Source of the DNA: Pseudoxanthomonas japonensis
Lineage (GTDB): Bacteria; Pseudomonadota; Gammaproteobacteria; Xanthomonadales; Xanthomonadaceae
Assembly: GCF_010093445.1 (NCBI RefSeq)
Contig: NZ_PDWW01000012.1
Location: forward strand, 42,721-106,720
Direction: 5' to 3'
DNA length: 64,000 bases
The notes under the pieces were generated by a model. It was given only the letters and a program-made list of their open reading frames with translations. It ran no database searches and had not been told where the DNA came from. The position numbers were made by a program, and so were the translations under genes. Within the stretch, counting starts at the first letter, position 1. Each line of letters begins with the position of its first letter. Positions 1 through 8,516 of the stretch are shown here, piece after piece.

Positions 1-1
1 T

Positions 2-652
2 GAAGCGCGCCGCGATGCGATTTCGCAGGAGAAGGCACGCCAGGAGCAGGAGGCCAAGCGGCGCCAGGAACAGATCGACCTGACCGAACGCAAGCGCCAG
101 GAGCAGGCCGAGCAGCAGCGACGGCTGGCCGCCCAGCAGGAAGAGGACCGGCAGAAGCGCATCGCTGCCGAAGCCGCGCAGAAGGCCGAGGCCGACAAGA
201 AGCGACTGGAGGAAATCCGTCGCCAGCGCGCCCAGGCGCAGCGGGAGCAGCAATTGGCCGAGCAGAAGCTGCGGCAACTGGCGGACGCACGTGCCCGGCA
301 GGCGGCCAGCGCGGCGGCTTCCACATCGGCGCCCGCGACCGGCCCGGTCGGCAATGGCGGCACCGATGAAGACCTGCGCGGCCGCTATGCCGCCGCCATC
401 CAGGAAGCGGTGCTGCGCCAGTGGACCCGCCCCGAATCGGTCGCCGTAGGTACCCGTTGCCGGGTGGTGATCCGCCAGTTGCCCGGTGGCGACGTGGTCA
501 GCGCCGAAGTCCAGCCCGGCTGCGCCATGGACGCGGCGGGCCAGGATTCCATCGAGCGCGCGGTACTCAAGGCGCGGCCGCTGCCGTACCGCGGCTTCGA
601 GTCGGTTTTCGCGCGGACCCTGACCCTCAATTTCGAGGCCAGGGACCGTTGA
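2..652 (+). CDS. tolA: TolA, C-terminal part (cut by the left window edge)
   Basis: This is the 3' part of the inner-membrane-anchored, periplasm-spanning TolA of the Tol-Pal system, which couples the TolQR proton motor to TolB and Pal at the outer membrane. The frame is open from base 2. Residues 1 to about 100 are an almost uninterrupted charged helix rich in Q, E, K, R and A (runs such as QEQEAKRRQEQ), typical of TolA domain II. The last ~95 residues form the globular domain III: an RYAAAIQEAVLRQW helix, then strands with two cysteines (RCRVV and PGCAMD) that probably form the conserved disulfide. The N-terminal membrane anchor lies upstream of the window. tolB follows after 101 bp on the same strand, the usual tolQRAB order. 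The identity rests on composition, the C-terminal domain and the neighbours. Confidence 0.93.
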   Translation, partial: EARRDAISQEKARQEQEAKRRQEQIDLTERKRQEQAEQQRRLAAQQEEDRQKRIAAEAAQKAEADKKRLEEIRRQRAQAQREQQLAEQKLRQLADARARQAASAAASTSAPATGPVGNGGTDEDLRGRYAAAIQEAVLRQWTRPESVAVGTRCRVVIRQLPGGDVVSAEVQPGCAMDAAGQDSIERAVLKARPLPYRGFESVFARTLTLNFEARDR

Positions 653-753
653 CTTCACGCGGCGTTTCGCTCCATTCCGTTCACAATTGTTAAAACGTTC
701 ACGCGGGGACTGGTATCCCTTTGCCGCCCCGCACAACCGCAGAGTCGTTGCCC

Positions 754-2073
754 ATGAAGAAACCGCTGCGCTGGTTCGCATTGCTCCTGTTCACCCTCGT
801 TCCGGCGCTGGCCTCCGCCCAGCAGCAGGGTCTGGAGATCGACATCATCGGCGGCAACGCCTCCGCCCTGCCGATCACGGTGGTGCCCATGCCCTACCAG
901 GGCAGCGCCGCCGCGCCGCCGACCGACGTATCGGCCGTGGTGCGTGCCGATCTGGAGCGCTCGGGTGCTTTCCGTACGCTGCCGGAGGCCCGCATCACCG
1001 AACGTCCCACCCGCGGGGGCGAGATCCAGTACCCGACCTGGCAGGCCCTGCGCCAGGACTACATCGTGGTCGGCCGCGTGGTCGATGCTGGTGATGGCGG
1101 CTATCGCGTCGAGTACGAACTGTTCGACGTGGCGAAGCAGGAGCGCTTGCTCGGCCTGGCCATGACCGCACGCTCCAATGCGCTGCGTGACGTCGCCCAC
1201 CAGATGGCCGACGCCATCTACGAGAAGATCCTCGGCGTACGCGGCGCTTTCTGGACCCGCATCGCGTACATCACTGCCGCCGGCACCGGCAAGGCGACGC
1301 GCTACGCGCTGATGGTGGCCGACTCCGATGGCTTCAACCCGCAGACCGTGGTGCGCTCGGCCGAGCCGCTGCTGTCGCCGTCGTGGAGCCCGGATGGTCG
1401 CAAGCTGGCCTACGTGAGCTTCGAAAGTGGCAATTCGGCGATCTACATCCAGGACATCTCCACCGGTGCACGCGAGAAGATCGCCAGCTTCCGTGGCATC
1501 AATGGCGCGCCCTCGTTCTCGCCCGACGGTCGCCAGCTGGCGCTGACCCTGTCGCGCAGCGGCAACCCGGAGATCTACGTGATGGACCTGGGCAGCCGTT
1601 CGCTGCGCCAGCTGACCACCACGTCCGCCATCGACACCGAGCCGGTGTGGAGCCCGGACGGTGGCAGCATCTACTTCACCTCGGATCGTGGCGGTCGCCC
1701 GCAGATCTACCGCGTGCCGGCCAGCGGGGGCAGCGCCAGCCGGGTGACCTTCGAAGGCAACTACAACGCCACTGCCAGCATCGGCTTTGACGGCAAGAAG
1801 ATCGCGGTGGTGCAGGGCAGCGGCAACAACTACCGGATCGCGCTGATGGACACCAGCCTGGGCGGCGCACGCTGGACCTCGTTGTCGCCGGGCTCGCTGG
1901 ACGAGTCCCCCAGCTTCGCGCCGAACGCCAGCATGGTGCTGTATGCCGCGCGGGAAGGCGGAAGGGGCGTGCTGTACGCCATTTCCGCAGACGCGCGCGT
2001 GCGCCAGCGCCTGGTCGTGGCCAATGCGGACGTGCGCGAGCCGGCGTGGTCGCCCTACCGCACCCAGCGTTAA
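754..2073 (+). CDS. tolB: TolB, periplasmic beta-propeller protein of the Tol-Pal system
   Basis: Soluble periplasmic Tol-Pal protein that binds Pal and the TolA C-terminus during outer-membrane constriction at division. It is 439 aa, normal for the family. The start is placed at the ATG giving MKKPLRWFALLLF because it yields a classical signal peptide (positive N-terminus, hydrophobic core, ASA cleavage site before QQQG); an in-frame TTG 33 bp upstream would spoil it. Residues ~25-165 form the N-terminal alpha/beta domain. After that come repeated propeller-blade motifs (SWSPDGRKLAYVS, SFSPDGRQLALTL, VWSPDGGSIYFTSD). pal follows after 65 bp, so the pair is probably cotranscribed; an isolated TACAAT at 2083-2088 could give pal an extra promoter, but no convincing -35 accompanies it. 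Confidence 0.97.
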   Translation: MKKPLRWFALLLFTLVPALASAQQQGLEIDIIGGNASALPITVVPMPYQGSAAAPPTDVSAVVRADLERSGAFRTLPEARITERPTRGGEIQYPTWQALRQDYIVVGRVVDAGDGGYRVEYELFDVAKQERLLGLAMTARSNALRDVAHQMADAIYEKILGVRGAFWTRIAYITAAGTGKATRYALMVADSDGFNPQTVVRSAEPLLSPSWSPDGRKLAYVSFESGNSAIYIQDISTGAREKIASFRGINGAPSFSPDGRQLALTLSRSGNPEIYVMDLGSRSLRQLTTTSAIDTEPVWSPDGGSIYFTSDRGGRPQIYRVPASGGSASRVTFEGNYNATASIGFDGKKIAVVQGSGNNYRIALMDTSLGGARWTSLSPGSLDESPSFAPNASMVLYAAREGGRGVLYAISADARVRQRLVVANADVREPAWSPYRTQR

Positions 2074-2138
2074 TTTTGTGTCTACAATGTGACTCCCGGT
2101 TCCACCGATCCCCCGTTCAAACGACGCAAGGAATGACC

Positions 2139-2654
2139 ATGAACAACACCACCCGTGTTCTGCTGCTCTCCATGATGTCCGTGGCCGTGCTGGCTGGCTG
2201 CAAAAAGGCCGTCAAGCCCGAAGCTCCGGCCGACACCACGACGACCACCCCGACCACCCCGACGGGCCCGACCACGTCCGGCGTGTACGGTCCGAACGAT
2301 CTGGACACCGATGCCTGCCTGCGCCAGCGCGTGGTGTACTTCGACCTGGACCAGGACGCCCTGAAGCCGGAGTTCCAGGCCATCATGGGATGCCACGCCA
2401 AGTACCTGCGTGACCGTCCGTCCTCGCGCATCACGCTGGAAGGCCACGCAGACGAGCGCGGCAGCCGCGAGTACAACCTGGGCCTGGGCGAGCGCCGCGG
2501 CAACGCCGTGAATTCGGCCCTGCAGGCCAGCGGTGGTTCGGCCAGCCAGCTGACCGTGGTCAGCTACGGCGAAGAGCGTCCGGTCTGCACCGATTCCAGC
2601 GAGTCCTGCTGGTCGCAGAACCGTCGCGTCGAGATCGTCTACACGGCCAAGTAA
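2139..2654 (+). CDS. pal: Pal, peptidoglycan-associated outer-membrane lipoprotein
   Basis: Outer-membrane lipoprotein that binds peptidoglycan non-covalently and is the outer anchor of the Tol-Pal complex. It is 171 aa. The signal sequence MNNTTRVLLLSMMSVAVLAGC ends in a lipobox LAGC, with the lipidated Cys at position 21. A Thr/Pro-rich linker is followed by an OmpA-like domain with YFDLDQDALKP and the peptidoglycan-binding signature GHADERGSREYNLGLGERR. Two in-frame ATGs lie 6 bp apart (2133 and 2139). The second is chosen because an AAGGA Shine-Dalgarno at 2128-2132 stands 6 nt before it but abuts the first. Two further cysteines in the C-terminal part (PVCTD, ESCWS) may form a disulfide. 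Confidence 0.97.
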   Translation: MNNTTRVLLLSMMSVAVLAGCKKAVKPEAPADTTTTTPTTPTGPTTSGVYGPNDLDTDACLRQRVVYFDLDQDALKPEFQAIMGCHAKYLRDRPSSRITLEGHADERGSREYNLGLGERRGNAVNSALQASGGSASQLTVVSYGEERPVCTDSSESCWSQNRRVEIVYTAK

Positions 2655-2666
2655 GCCGTCGTCACG

Positions 2667-3488
2667 ATGATCGCGAAGAAGACGTACCTGCTGGTCCTGG
2701 CGGCGGCCCTCGTGGCCGCCGCTCCCGCGCATGCGCAACGCGTCAGCCTGGCCGATCGCGTGGCCGCGCTGGAGGCGAAGGCCAACAACCCGCAGCAGAA
2801 CCTGGATCTGCTCAACCGCGTCACTCAACAGGAAGCCGAACTGCGCAACCTGCGTGCGCAGGTCGAGCAACTGCAGCACGAGAACGAGCAGCTCAAGCAG
2901 CGCGGTCGCGACCAGTACCTCGATCTGGACGGTCGCCTCAACCGTCTGGAAGGCGGTGCCGTACCGGCCCCGGCCGGCACGCCGGCCACTGCTCCCCCGC
3001 TGGGCAATGCGCCGGCCACTGCACCGGCGCCAGTCGACGCCGCGATGGCTGAGGCAGCGCCCAGCGTCCATGGCGACATGGGCGCGCTGTCCGCCGCCGG
3101 CGACGAACGCACCGCCTACAACGTCGCCTTCGACCGGCTGAAGGCCGGCGAATACGCCGATGCGGCACAGCTGTTCACCAGCTTCCTGCAGCTCTATCCC
3201 GGCGGCGTGTATGCGCCCAACGCGCTGTATTGGCTGGGCGAGAGCTATTACGTCACCCAGAATTACGCGCTGGCCGCGGACCAGTTCCGCGCATTGCTGG
3301 CGCAGTACCCGACCCACGACAAGGCGTCCGGCGCCCTGCTGAAGATCGGCCTGTGCGACTACGGACTGGGCAAGCTGCCCGAGGCCGAGCGCACCCTGGG
3401 CGAAGTCATTGCCAAGTACCCGGGCACCGACGTTGCCCGCACGGCCGACGACCGCCTGCGCGCCATCCAGCTCGGCCGCCTGCGCTGA
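2667..3488 (+). CDS. cpoB: CpoB (YbgF), periplasmic Tol-associated TPR protein
   Basis: Periplasmic protein that coordinates outer-membrane constriction with septal peptidoglycan synthesis by linking Tol to PBP1b. It is 273 aa. There is a signal peptide ending APAHAQ at about residue 24, then a coiled-coil trimerisation segment (residues ~26-90, heptads around LADRVAALEAKAN and ELRNLRAQVEQL). A low-complexity Ala/Pro linker (~100-140) follows, and then three C-terminal TPR-like repeats (FDRLKAGEYADAAQLF, YVTQNYALAADQF, YGLGKLPEAERTL). It lies 12 bp after pal and is surely cotranscribed with it. Its proposed partner PBP1b is encoded at 27034-29448 in this window. Confidence 0.95.
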   Translation: MIAKKTYLLVLAAALVAAAPAHAQRVSLADRVAALEAKANNPQQNLDLLNRVTQQEAELRNLRAQVEQLQHENEQLKQRGRDQYLDLDGRLNRLEGGAVPAPAGTPATAPPLGNAPATAPAPVDAAMAEAAPSVHGDMGALSAAGDERTAYNVAFDRLKAGEYADAAQLFTSFLQLYPGGVYAPNALYWLGESYYVTQNYALAADQFRALLAQYPTHDKASGALLKIGLCDYGLGKLPEAERTLGEVIAKYPGTDVARTADDRLRAIQLGRLR

Positions 3489-3550
3489 GCCGCCTTCGTC
3501 CGGCCCCCATGGCCGGATGACGGGTCGCCAGGGCGTATCATGCGCACCCC

Positions 3551-4234
3551 ATGAATGACGCCGCCCGCCCCAGCGAAATCGTCCAGTCCCCGCTGGAACG
3601 TCTCAAGATCACCGAGATCTTCCTGTCCTTGCAGGGCGAGGCGAATGCGGTCGGCTGGCCCACGGTCTTCGTCCGCCTGACCGGCTGCCCGCTGCGCTGC
3701 CAGTACTGCGACACCGCCTACGCCTTCCATGGCGGCGAGTGGCGCGAGATCGACGACCTCGTGGCCGAGGTCGTCGCCTACGGCGTCCGCCACGTCTGCG
3801 TCACCGGTGGCGAACCGCTGTCGCAGAAGCGTTGCCTGCTGCTGCTGCGAAAGCTGTGCGATGCCGGCCTCGATGTGTCGCTGGAGACCTCGGGCGCGAT
3901 CGACATCGCCGATGTCGATCCGCGCGTGTCGCGCGTGGTCGACCTGAAGACACCGGGCTCCAACGAGATGGCGCGCAACCGGCTGGAGAACCTGCCCCTG
4001 CTCACCGCGCGCGACCAGGTGAAGTTCGTGCTGTGTGGGCGCGCCGACTACGAATGGGCACGCGACATGCTCGCCGAGCATAGGTTGGCCGAGCGTTGCG
4101 ACGTGCTGTTCTCGCCCAGCAAGTCCGAACTGTCGCCACGCGAGCTGGCCGACTGGATCGTCGAGGACCGCCTGCCGGTGCGCTTCCAGATGCAGTTGCA
4201 CAAGCTGTTGTGGAACGACGAGCCGGGGAGGTGA
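3551..4234 (+). CDS. queE: QueE, 7-carboxy-7-deazaguanine synthase (radical SAM)
   Basis: Converts 6-carboxytetrahydropterin to 7-carboxy-7-deazaguanine in queuosine synthesis, using a [4Fe-4S] cluster and S-adenosylmethionine. It is 227 aa. The cluster-binding cysteines are visible as CPLRCQYC (C46, C50, C53), preceded by the substrate-side motif FLSLQGEANAVGWPTVFVRL. The glycine-rich SAM motif VTGGEPL lies near residue 88. It lies 62 bp after cpoB and upstream of queC, the arrangement known from pseudomonads and xanthomonads. The heptanucleotide repeat at 4239-4339 begins 4 bp after its stop codon. Confidence 0.95.
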   Translation: MNDAARPSEIVQSPLERLKITEIFLSLQGEANAVGWPTVFVRLTGCPLRCQYCDTAYAFHGGEWREIDDLVAEVVAYGVRHVCVTGGEPLSQKRCLLLLRKLCDAGLDVSLETSGAIDIADVDPRVSRVVDLKTPGSNEMARNRLENLPLLTARDQVKFVLCGRADYEWARDMLAEHRLAERCDVLFSPSKSELSPRELADWIVEDRLPVRFQMQLHKLLWNDEPGR

Positions 4235-4238
4235 GGCA

Positions 4239-4339
4239 GTGATTGGTCATTGGTGATTCGTGATTCGGAGAATCGGTCTTCATTGGCCGAATCACGAATC
4301 ACGAATCACGAATCACGAATCACGAATCACGAATCACGA
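4239..4339. repeat. Heptanucleotide inverted-repeat element between queE and queC
   Basis: Left arm: four heptads of the form GTGATTS or GTCATTG (4239-4266). Right arm: seven perfect tandem copies of CGAATCA (4288-4336) plus a partial unit. The two arms are complementary (CGAATCA is the reverse complement of TGATTCG), so the element can fold into a long hairpin in the queE-queC transcript. It occupies nearly all of the 112-bp gap between the queE stop codon and the queC ATG. A second element of the same family lies at 56815-56944. Confidence 0.9.
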
Positions 4340-4346
4340 CTATCCA

Positions 4347-5012
4347 ATGAAAAACGCTGTCGTCCTCCTGTCCGGAGGCATGGACTCCGCCGTCGTCGTC
4401 GCCATCGCCCGCGAGCAGGGCTTCGCCGTGCATGCGCTCAGCGTGCGCTACGGCCAGCGGCACACCTCCGAGCTCGATGCCGCCGCGCGCGTCGCCACCA
4501 CGCTGGGTGCTGCCGCGCACAAGACCGTGCACGTGGACCTGCGCAGCATCGGCGGCTCCGCGCTGACCGACGACATCGACGTGCCGGAAGCCGGTGGGCC
4601 GGGCATCCCGGTGACCTACGTGCCGGCGCGCAACACCATCATGCTGTCGGTGGCGCTCGGCTGGGCCGAGGTGCTGGGCGCGAACGACATCTTCTGCGGC
4701 GTCAACGCGGTGGACTACTCGGGGTATCCGGATTGCCGGCCCGAGTTCATCGAAGCGTTCGAGAAACTCGCCAACGTGGCGACCAAGGCCGGCGTGGAAG
4801 GCGCGGGCCTGCGCATCCAGGCGCCGCTGCTGCACATGAGCAAGGCCGACATCGTGCGTGAGGGCGTGCGCCTGGGCGTCGATTTCGCGCAGACCGTCTC
4901 CTGCTACCAGGCCGACGCGGAAGGCCGCGCCTGCGGCCACTGCGATGCCTGCCGCCTGCGCGCGGCCGGCTTCGCCGACGCCGGCGTGCCGGACCCCACG
5001 CACTACGTGTGA
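4347..5012 (+). CDS. queC: QueC, 7-cyano-7-deazaguanine (preQ0) synthase
   Basis: ATP-dependent conversion of 7-carboxy-7-deazaguanine to preQ0 in queuosine synthesis. It is 221 aa, close to family length. The N-terminal PP-loop [10 protein letters not shown] starts at about residue 7, and the C-terminal zinc-binding cysteines stand in [17 protein letters not shown]. The start is the ATG giving [11 protein letters not shown], immediately before the PP-loop and directly after the tandem repeat; an upstream extension of the frame would only translate the repeat. It completes a queE-queC pair. queD and queF are not in this window. Confidence 0.96.
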   Translation: MKNAVVLLSGGMDSAVVVAIAREQGFAVHALSVRYGQRHTSELDAAARVATTLGAAAHKTVHVDLRSIGGSALTDDIDVPEAGGPGIPVTYVPARNTIMLSVALGWAEVLGANDIFCGVNAVDYSGYPDCRPEFIEAFEKLANVATKAGVEGAGLRIQAPLLHMSKADIVREGVRLGVDFAQTVSCYQADAEGRACGHCDACRLRAAGFADAGVPDPTHYV

Positions 5013-5086
5013 GCCGGTCGGATTTCGCCCCTTTGCGGACGATGCGCTAGAATGCGCGTCCCGGTGCAAGGCCGGGATGCGTTTCC

Positions 5087-5162
5087 GGGCCGTTAGCTCA
5101 GTCGGTAGAGCAGAAGACTTTTAATCTTTTGGTCGAAGGTTCGAATCCTTCACGGCCCACCA
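5087..5162 (+). tRNA. tRNA-Lys (anticodon UUU)
   Basis: Complete 76-nt cloverleaf with an encoded CCA. Acceptor stem 5087-5093 pairs with 5152-5158. D stem 5096-5099/5108-5111. Anticodon stem 5113-5117/5125-5129 with loop CTTTTAA, anticodon TTT at 5120-5122. Variable loop 5130-5134. T stem 5135-5139/5147-5151 with loop TTCGAAT. Discriminator A5159 is followed by CCA. A likely -10 box TAGAAT lies at 5048-5053 with no clear -35. The position directly after queC matches the tRNA-Lys site of pseudomonads, which is a known integration site for mobile islands; here no island is present. Confidence 0.98.
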
Positions 5163-5229
5163 CGCACATCCCGCCGACGCGCCATGACTGCGCTGCGTTC
5201 GCGTCGGCGCCCGGCAGGGAATCCCACGA

Positions 5230-6342
5230 GTGACCACGGCAGCGCGTGACTGGACGGCGCAGGCGATCCAGCGCATCGAGGCGGACTACAACCGGTCCGC
5301 CGACACCCACCTGATCCCGCTGCCGCTGCCCGGCTTTCCCGGCATCGACGTCTATCTGAAGGACGAATCCAGCCACCCGACCGGCAGCCTGAAGCACCGG
5401 CTGGCGCGCTCGCTGTTCCTGTATTCGCTGGCCAACGGCTGGCTGCGCGAGGGTGCGCCGGTGATCGAGGCGTCCAGTGGTTCGACGGCGGTGTCCGAAG
5501 CCTACTTCGCGCGTCTGCTCGGCCTGCCCTTCATCGCCGTGATGCCGTCGTCGACGTCGCCCGACAAGATCGCCGCGATCCAGTTCCAGGGTGGGCGCTG
5601 CCATCTCGTCGAGCAGGCGGCCGAGATCAACGAAGTTTCCCGGCGACTGGCGCAGGAGAGCGGGGGCCATTTCATGGACCAGTTCACCTACGCCGAGCGC
5701 GCCACCGACTGGCGGGCGAACAACAACATCGCCGAGTCCATCTTCAAGCAGATGGAGGCCGAGCCGCATCCGGTGCCGGCGTGGATCGTCTGCAGTCCGG
5801 GGACCGGCGGCACCAGCGCCACGCTGGGGCGCTATGTGCGTTACCGCCGGCATCCGACGCGCGTGCTGTGCGCGGATCCAGAGCATTCGGTGTTCTTCGA
5901 CCAGTATCGCGGCGCCTGCGCCGGTGGCGACGATACGACGCTGACCTGTGCGCGCGGTTCCGGCATCGAGGGCATCGGCCGCCCGCACTGCGAGCCCAGT
6001 TTCATCCCCGCCTGCATCGACGCCATGGTGAAGGTGCCGGATGCCCTCAGCCTGGCGGGCATGCGCCACGTCAGCGCGGTGCTGGGGCGGCGTGTCGGCG
6101 GGTCGACCGGCACCAATTTCGTCGGCATCCTGGCAGCCGCGGCGCGCATGCGCGAGGCGTGCGAAGCCGGCTCCATCGTCAGCATCCTGTGCGACAGCGG
6201 CGAGCGCTACGCGCACAGCTACTACAACCGGGACTGGTATCTCGAGCGCGGCATCCCCATCGTGGACAGCGACGATGCGATCGCCACCGCCGTGGCCGGG
6301 CGCGGGCTGCCTTCGCTTGCGCAGGCCGACTGGCCGGACTGA
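5230..6342 (+). CDS. PLP-dependent cysteine-synthase-family enzyme
   Basis: Fold-type II pyridoxal-phosphate enzyme related to O-acetylserine sulfhydrylase and cystathionine beta-synthase. It is 370 aa, longer than CysK or CysM (~300-325). The PLP lysine is probably K55 in [18 protein letters not shown] near residue 82 is the substrate-carboxylate loop, and [13 protein letters not shown] near 182 is the phosphate-binding glycine loop. The start is a GTG with AGGGA about 9 nt upstream. A cysteine-rich stretch in the C-terminal half (RGACAGG, TLTCARG) is unusual for CysK. True substrate unknown: cysteine synthesis or desulfhydration are both possible. It lies 67 bp after the tRNA and 27 bp before prlC, so it may share a transcript with the peptidase. 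Confidence 0.8.
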   Translation: MTTAARDWTAQAIQRIEADYNRSADTHLIPLPLPGFPGIDVYLKDESSHPTGSLKHRLARSLFLYSLANGWLREGAPVIEASSGSTAVSEAYFARLLGLPFIAVMPSSTSPDKIAAIQFQGGRCHLVEQAAEINEVSRRLAQESGGHFMDQFTYAERATDWRANNNIAESIFKQMEAEPHPVPAWIVCSPGTGGTSATLGRYVRYRRHPTRVLCADPEHSVFFDQYRGACAGGDDTTLTCARGSGIEGIGRPHCEPSFIPACIDAMVKVPDALSLAGMRHVSAVLGRRVGGSTGTNFVGILAAAARMREACEAGSIVSILCDSGERYAHSYYNRDWYLERGIPIVDSDDAIATAVAGRGLPSLAQADWPD

Positions 6343-6369
6343 ATCCCTTTTGTTGAACGAGGCATCCCC

Positions 6370-8397
6370 ATGACCAACCCGTTGCTCGACTTCTCCGGCC
6401 TGCCGCATTTCGACGCGATCCGTCCCGAGCACATCGCACCGGCCATCGACCAGTTGCTGGCCGAGGCCGAGGCGGCGGTGAAAGCGGCGGAAGCCGTCGC
6501 CCCGGTGACCTGGGACGCGTTCGTCGTGCCGCTGGATGACGCCACCGAACGTCTGGCGCGGGGCTGGAACCAGGTCACTCACCTGGAAGCCGTGGTGAAC
6601 ACACCGGCGCTGCGCGCCGCCTACAACGCGCAACTGCCTAAGGTGACGCGCTTCTGGAGCGCGCTGGGGCAGAACCTCGCGCTGTACCGCCAGTACCGCA
6701 CGCTGGCCGATGCACCCGAAACGGCGCAGTACGACGACGCGCGCCGCAAGGTGCTGGACAACGCGCTGCGTGATTTCCGCCTTGGCGGCGCCGAGCTGCC
6801 GGACGAACAGAAGGCGCGCTTCGCCGCGGTGAAGGAGGAACTCGCCGGCCTGTCGGCGAAGTTCTCGCAGAACGTGCTCGATGCGACCGACGAGTACGAG
6901 TTCTGGATCAAGGACAAGCAGCACCTCGGTGGCCTGCCGCCCGACGTGGTGTCGGCGGCACGCGCCGCGGCCAAGGCCGACGACGAGCCGGGCTGGAAAT
7001 TCACCCTGCAGATGCCGTGCTACCTGCCGGTGCAAACGTATGCGGACGATCGCGCGCTGCGCGAGACGCTGTACCACGCGAATGCGGTGCGCGCGTCGGA
7101 ACTGGCCGACAACGAGGCGCTGGACAACTCCGCGCTGATTGATCGCATCCTCGCACTGCGCACCGAACTCGCTGCACTGCTCGGCTTCGCCAGCTACGCG
7201 GAGTATTCGCTGGCCACCAAGATGGCCGACACGCCGGATGACGTGCTGGCGTTCCTGCGCGATCTCGCCGCGCGCGCCAGGCCGCATGCGCAGCGCGACC
7301 GCGAGGAACTGGACACCTTCGCCCGAGAGCAGCTCGGCCTGGACACACTCGAAGCCTGGGATCTGGCCTATGCAAGCGAGAAGCTGAAGCAGGCGCGCTA
7401 CAGCTTCTCCGCGCTGGAGGTGAAGCAGTACTTCACCGAGCCCGCGGTGCTGGCCGGGCTGTTCGGCGTGATCAGCGATCTCTACGGCCTACGCGTGGAG
7501 CAGGACGAAGCGCCCACCTGGCATCCCGACGTCCGCTTCTACCGGCTGGTGGATGGCGACGGCGCGCTGGTCGGCCAGTTCTACCTCGACCTATACGCGC
7601 GCGAAGGCAAGCGCGGCGGTGCGTGGATGGACGACTGCCGCAACCGCCGCGACACCGCGCGCGGTGCGCAAACGCCCCTGGTCTATCTGGTGTGCAACTT
7701 CGGCAAGGGCATGGACGGCACGCCGGCCACCTTCAGCCACAACGACGTGACCACGCTGTTCCACGAAATGGGCCACGGCCTGCACCAGCTGCTGACACAG
7801 GTCGGCGAACTGGGCGTGGCCGGGATCAACGGCGTCGAGTGGGACGCGGTGGAACTGCCCAGCCAGTTCATGGAGAACTTCTGCTGGGAATGGGAGCGCG
7901 TGCAGGCGATGACCGCGCACGTGGACACCAGCGAACCGCTGCCGCGCGCCCTGTTCGACCGGATGGTCGCGGCGAAGAACTACCAGAGCGGCATGGCCAC
8001 CGTGCGCCAGCTCGAATTCGGCCTGTTCGACATGCAGCTGCACAGCGGCTTCGATCCCGCCGACGACAGCGTGCTTGCGTTGCTGGATCGCGTGCGCGCC
8101 GAGGTGGCGGTGAACCTCCCGCCGGACTGGAACCGCTTCCCGCACCAGTTCAGCCATATCTTCGCTGGCGGCTACGGGGCGGGGTACTACAGCTACAAGT
8201 GGGCCGAGGTGCTCAGTGCCGACGCCTACGCCGCCTTCGAGGAGGCGCCGGCGCAGGTCGCCGACACCGGCGCGCGCTTCCGCCGCGAGGTGCTGGCGCG
8301 TGGTGGCAGCCGGTCCGCCGCCGACAATTTCCGCGCTTTCCGCGGCCGCGCGCCCCGGATCGATGCGCTGCTGCGGCATTCCGGCATGGCCGGCTGA
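6370..8397 (+). CDS. prlC: Oligopeptidase A (M3 family zinc metallopeptidase)
   Basis: Cytosolic peptidase that degrades signal peptides and other short peptides. It is 675 aa, matching E. coli PrlC (about 680). The N-terminus MTNPLLDFSGLPHFDAIRPE follows the PrlC pattern. The zinc motif HEMGH is at residues 465-469 (TLFHEMGHGLHQL), with the third ligand Glu expected in the ELPSQFMENFCWEW helix. No signal peptide. The C-terminal SHIFAGGYGAGYYSYKW motif is typical of M3 peptidases. It ends 119 bp before bglX, in a gap that carries the bglX promoter and operator. Confidence 0.95.
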   Translation: MTNPLLDFSGLPHFDAIRPEHIAPAIDQLLAEAEAAVKAAEAVAPVTWDAFVVPLDDATERLARGWNQVTHLEAVVNTPALRAAYNAQLPKVTRFWSALGQNLALYRQYRTLADAPETAQYDDARRKVLDNALRDFRLGGAELPDEQKARFAAVKEELAGLSAKFSQNVLDATDEYEFWIKDKQHLGGLPPDVVSAARAAAKADDEPGWKFTLQMPCYLPVQTYADDRALRETLYHANAVRASELADNEALDNSALIDRILALRTELAALLGFASYAEYSLATKMADTPDDVLAFLRDLAARARPHAQRDREELDTFAREQLGLDTLEAWDLAYASEKLKQARYSFSALEVKQYFTEPAVLAGLFGVISDLYGLRVEQDEAPTWHPDVRFYRLVDGDGALVGQFYLDLYAREGKRGGAWMDDCRNRRDTARGAQTPLVYLVCNFGKGMDGTPATFSHNDVTTLFHEMGHGLHQLLTQVGELGVAGINGVEWDAVELPSQFMENFCWEWERVQAMTAHVDTSEPLPRALFDRMVAAKNYQSGMATVRQLEFGLFDMQLHSGFDPADDSVLALLDRVRAEVAVNLPPDWNRFPHQFSHIFAGGYGAGYYSYKWAEVLSADAYAAFEEAPAQVADTGARFRREVLARGGSRSAADNFRAFRGRAPRIDALLRHSGMAG

Positions 8398-8446
8398 GCG
8401 TCGCGGCGGATCCCGGAGGGTAGGGCGGACCCCGTTTCCAGCCGGT

Positions 8447-8475
8447 TTGACCCCGCCTGTAAACGTTTTCATAAT
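8447..8475 (+). promoter_or_regulatory. Sigma70-type promoter of bglX
   Basis: TTGACC (8447-8452), a 17-bp spacer and CATAAT (8470-8475) make a near-consensus sigma70 promoter. Transcription would start at about 8482, giving a short leader with a GGGAGG Shine-Dalgarno at 8502-8507 before the bglX ATG at 8517. The LacI-type operator overlaps the spacer and the -10 box. Confidence 0.7.
8458..8471. promoter_or_regulatory. LacI/GalR-type operator upstream of bglX
   Basis: TGTAAACGTTTTCA is a 14-bp palindrome with one mismatch and the central CG typical of LacI-family operators. It overlaps the -10 region of the bglX promoter, so a bound regulator would block RNA polymerase. No lacI-type regulator gene is in this window, so the repressor must be encoded elsewhere. 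The effector is probably a glucoside or glucose derivative, by inference from the gene it controls. Confidence 0.72.
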
Positions 8476-8516
8476 GGCTCCCCCGTTACACCGGCGTTCC
8501 CGGGAGGACCGCTTAC

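Noticed and set aside
2083..2088. TACAAT as a separate pal promoter.
   Set aside because: No acceptable -35 at the proper distance, and tolB-pal cotranscription explains expression.
4288..4336. Tandem repeats considered as a CRISPR-like array.
   Set aside because: Units are 7 bp with no spacers; it is a simple tandem repeat.
4347..5162. A functional link between queuosine genes and the adjacent tRNA-Lys.
   Set aside because: Queuosine modifies GUN anticodons (Asp, Asn, His, Tyr). tRNA-Lys UUU is not a substrate, so the adjacency is positional only.
5098..7287. 729-codon minus-strand frame over the cysteine-synthase-like and prlC genes.
   Set aside because: Same G+C artefact. Both plus-strand genes have catalytic motifs, while the antisense product is low-complexity and would run into the tRNA.
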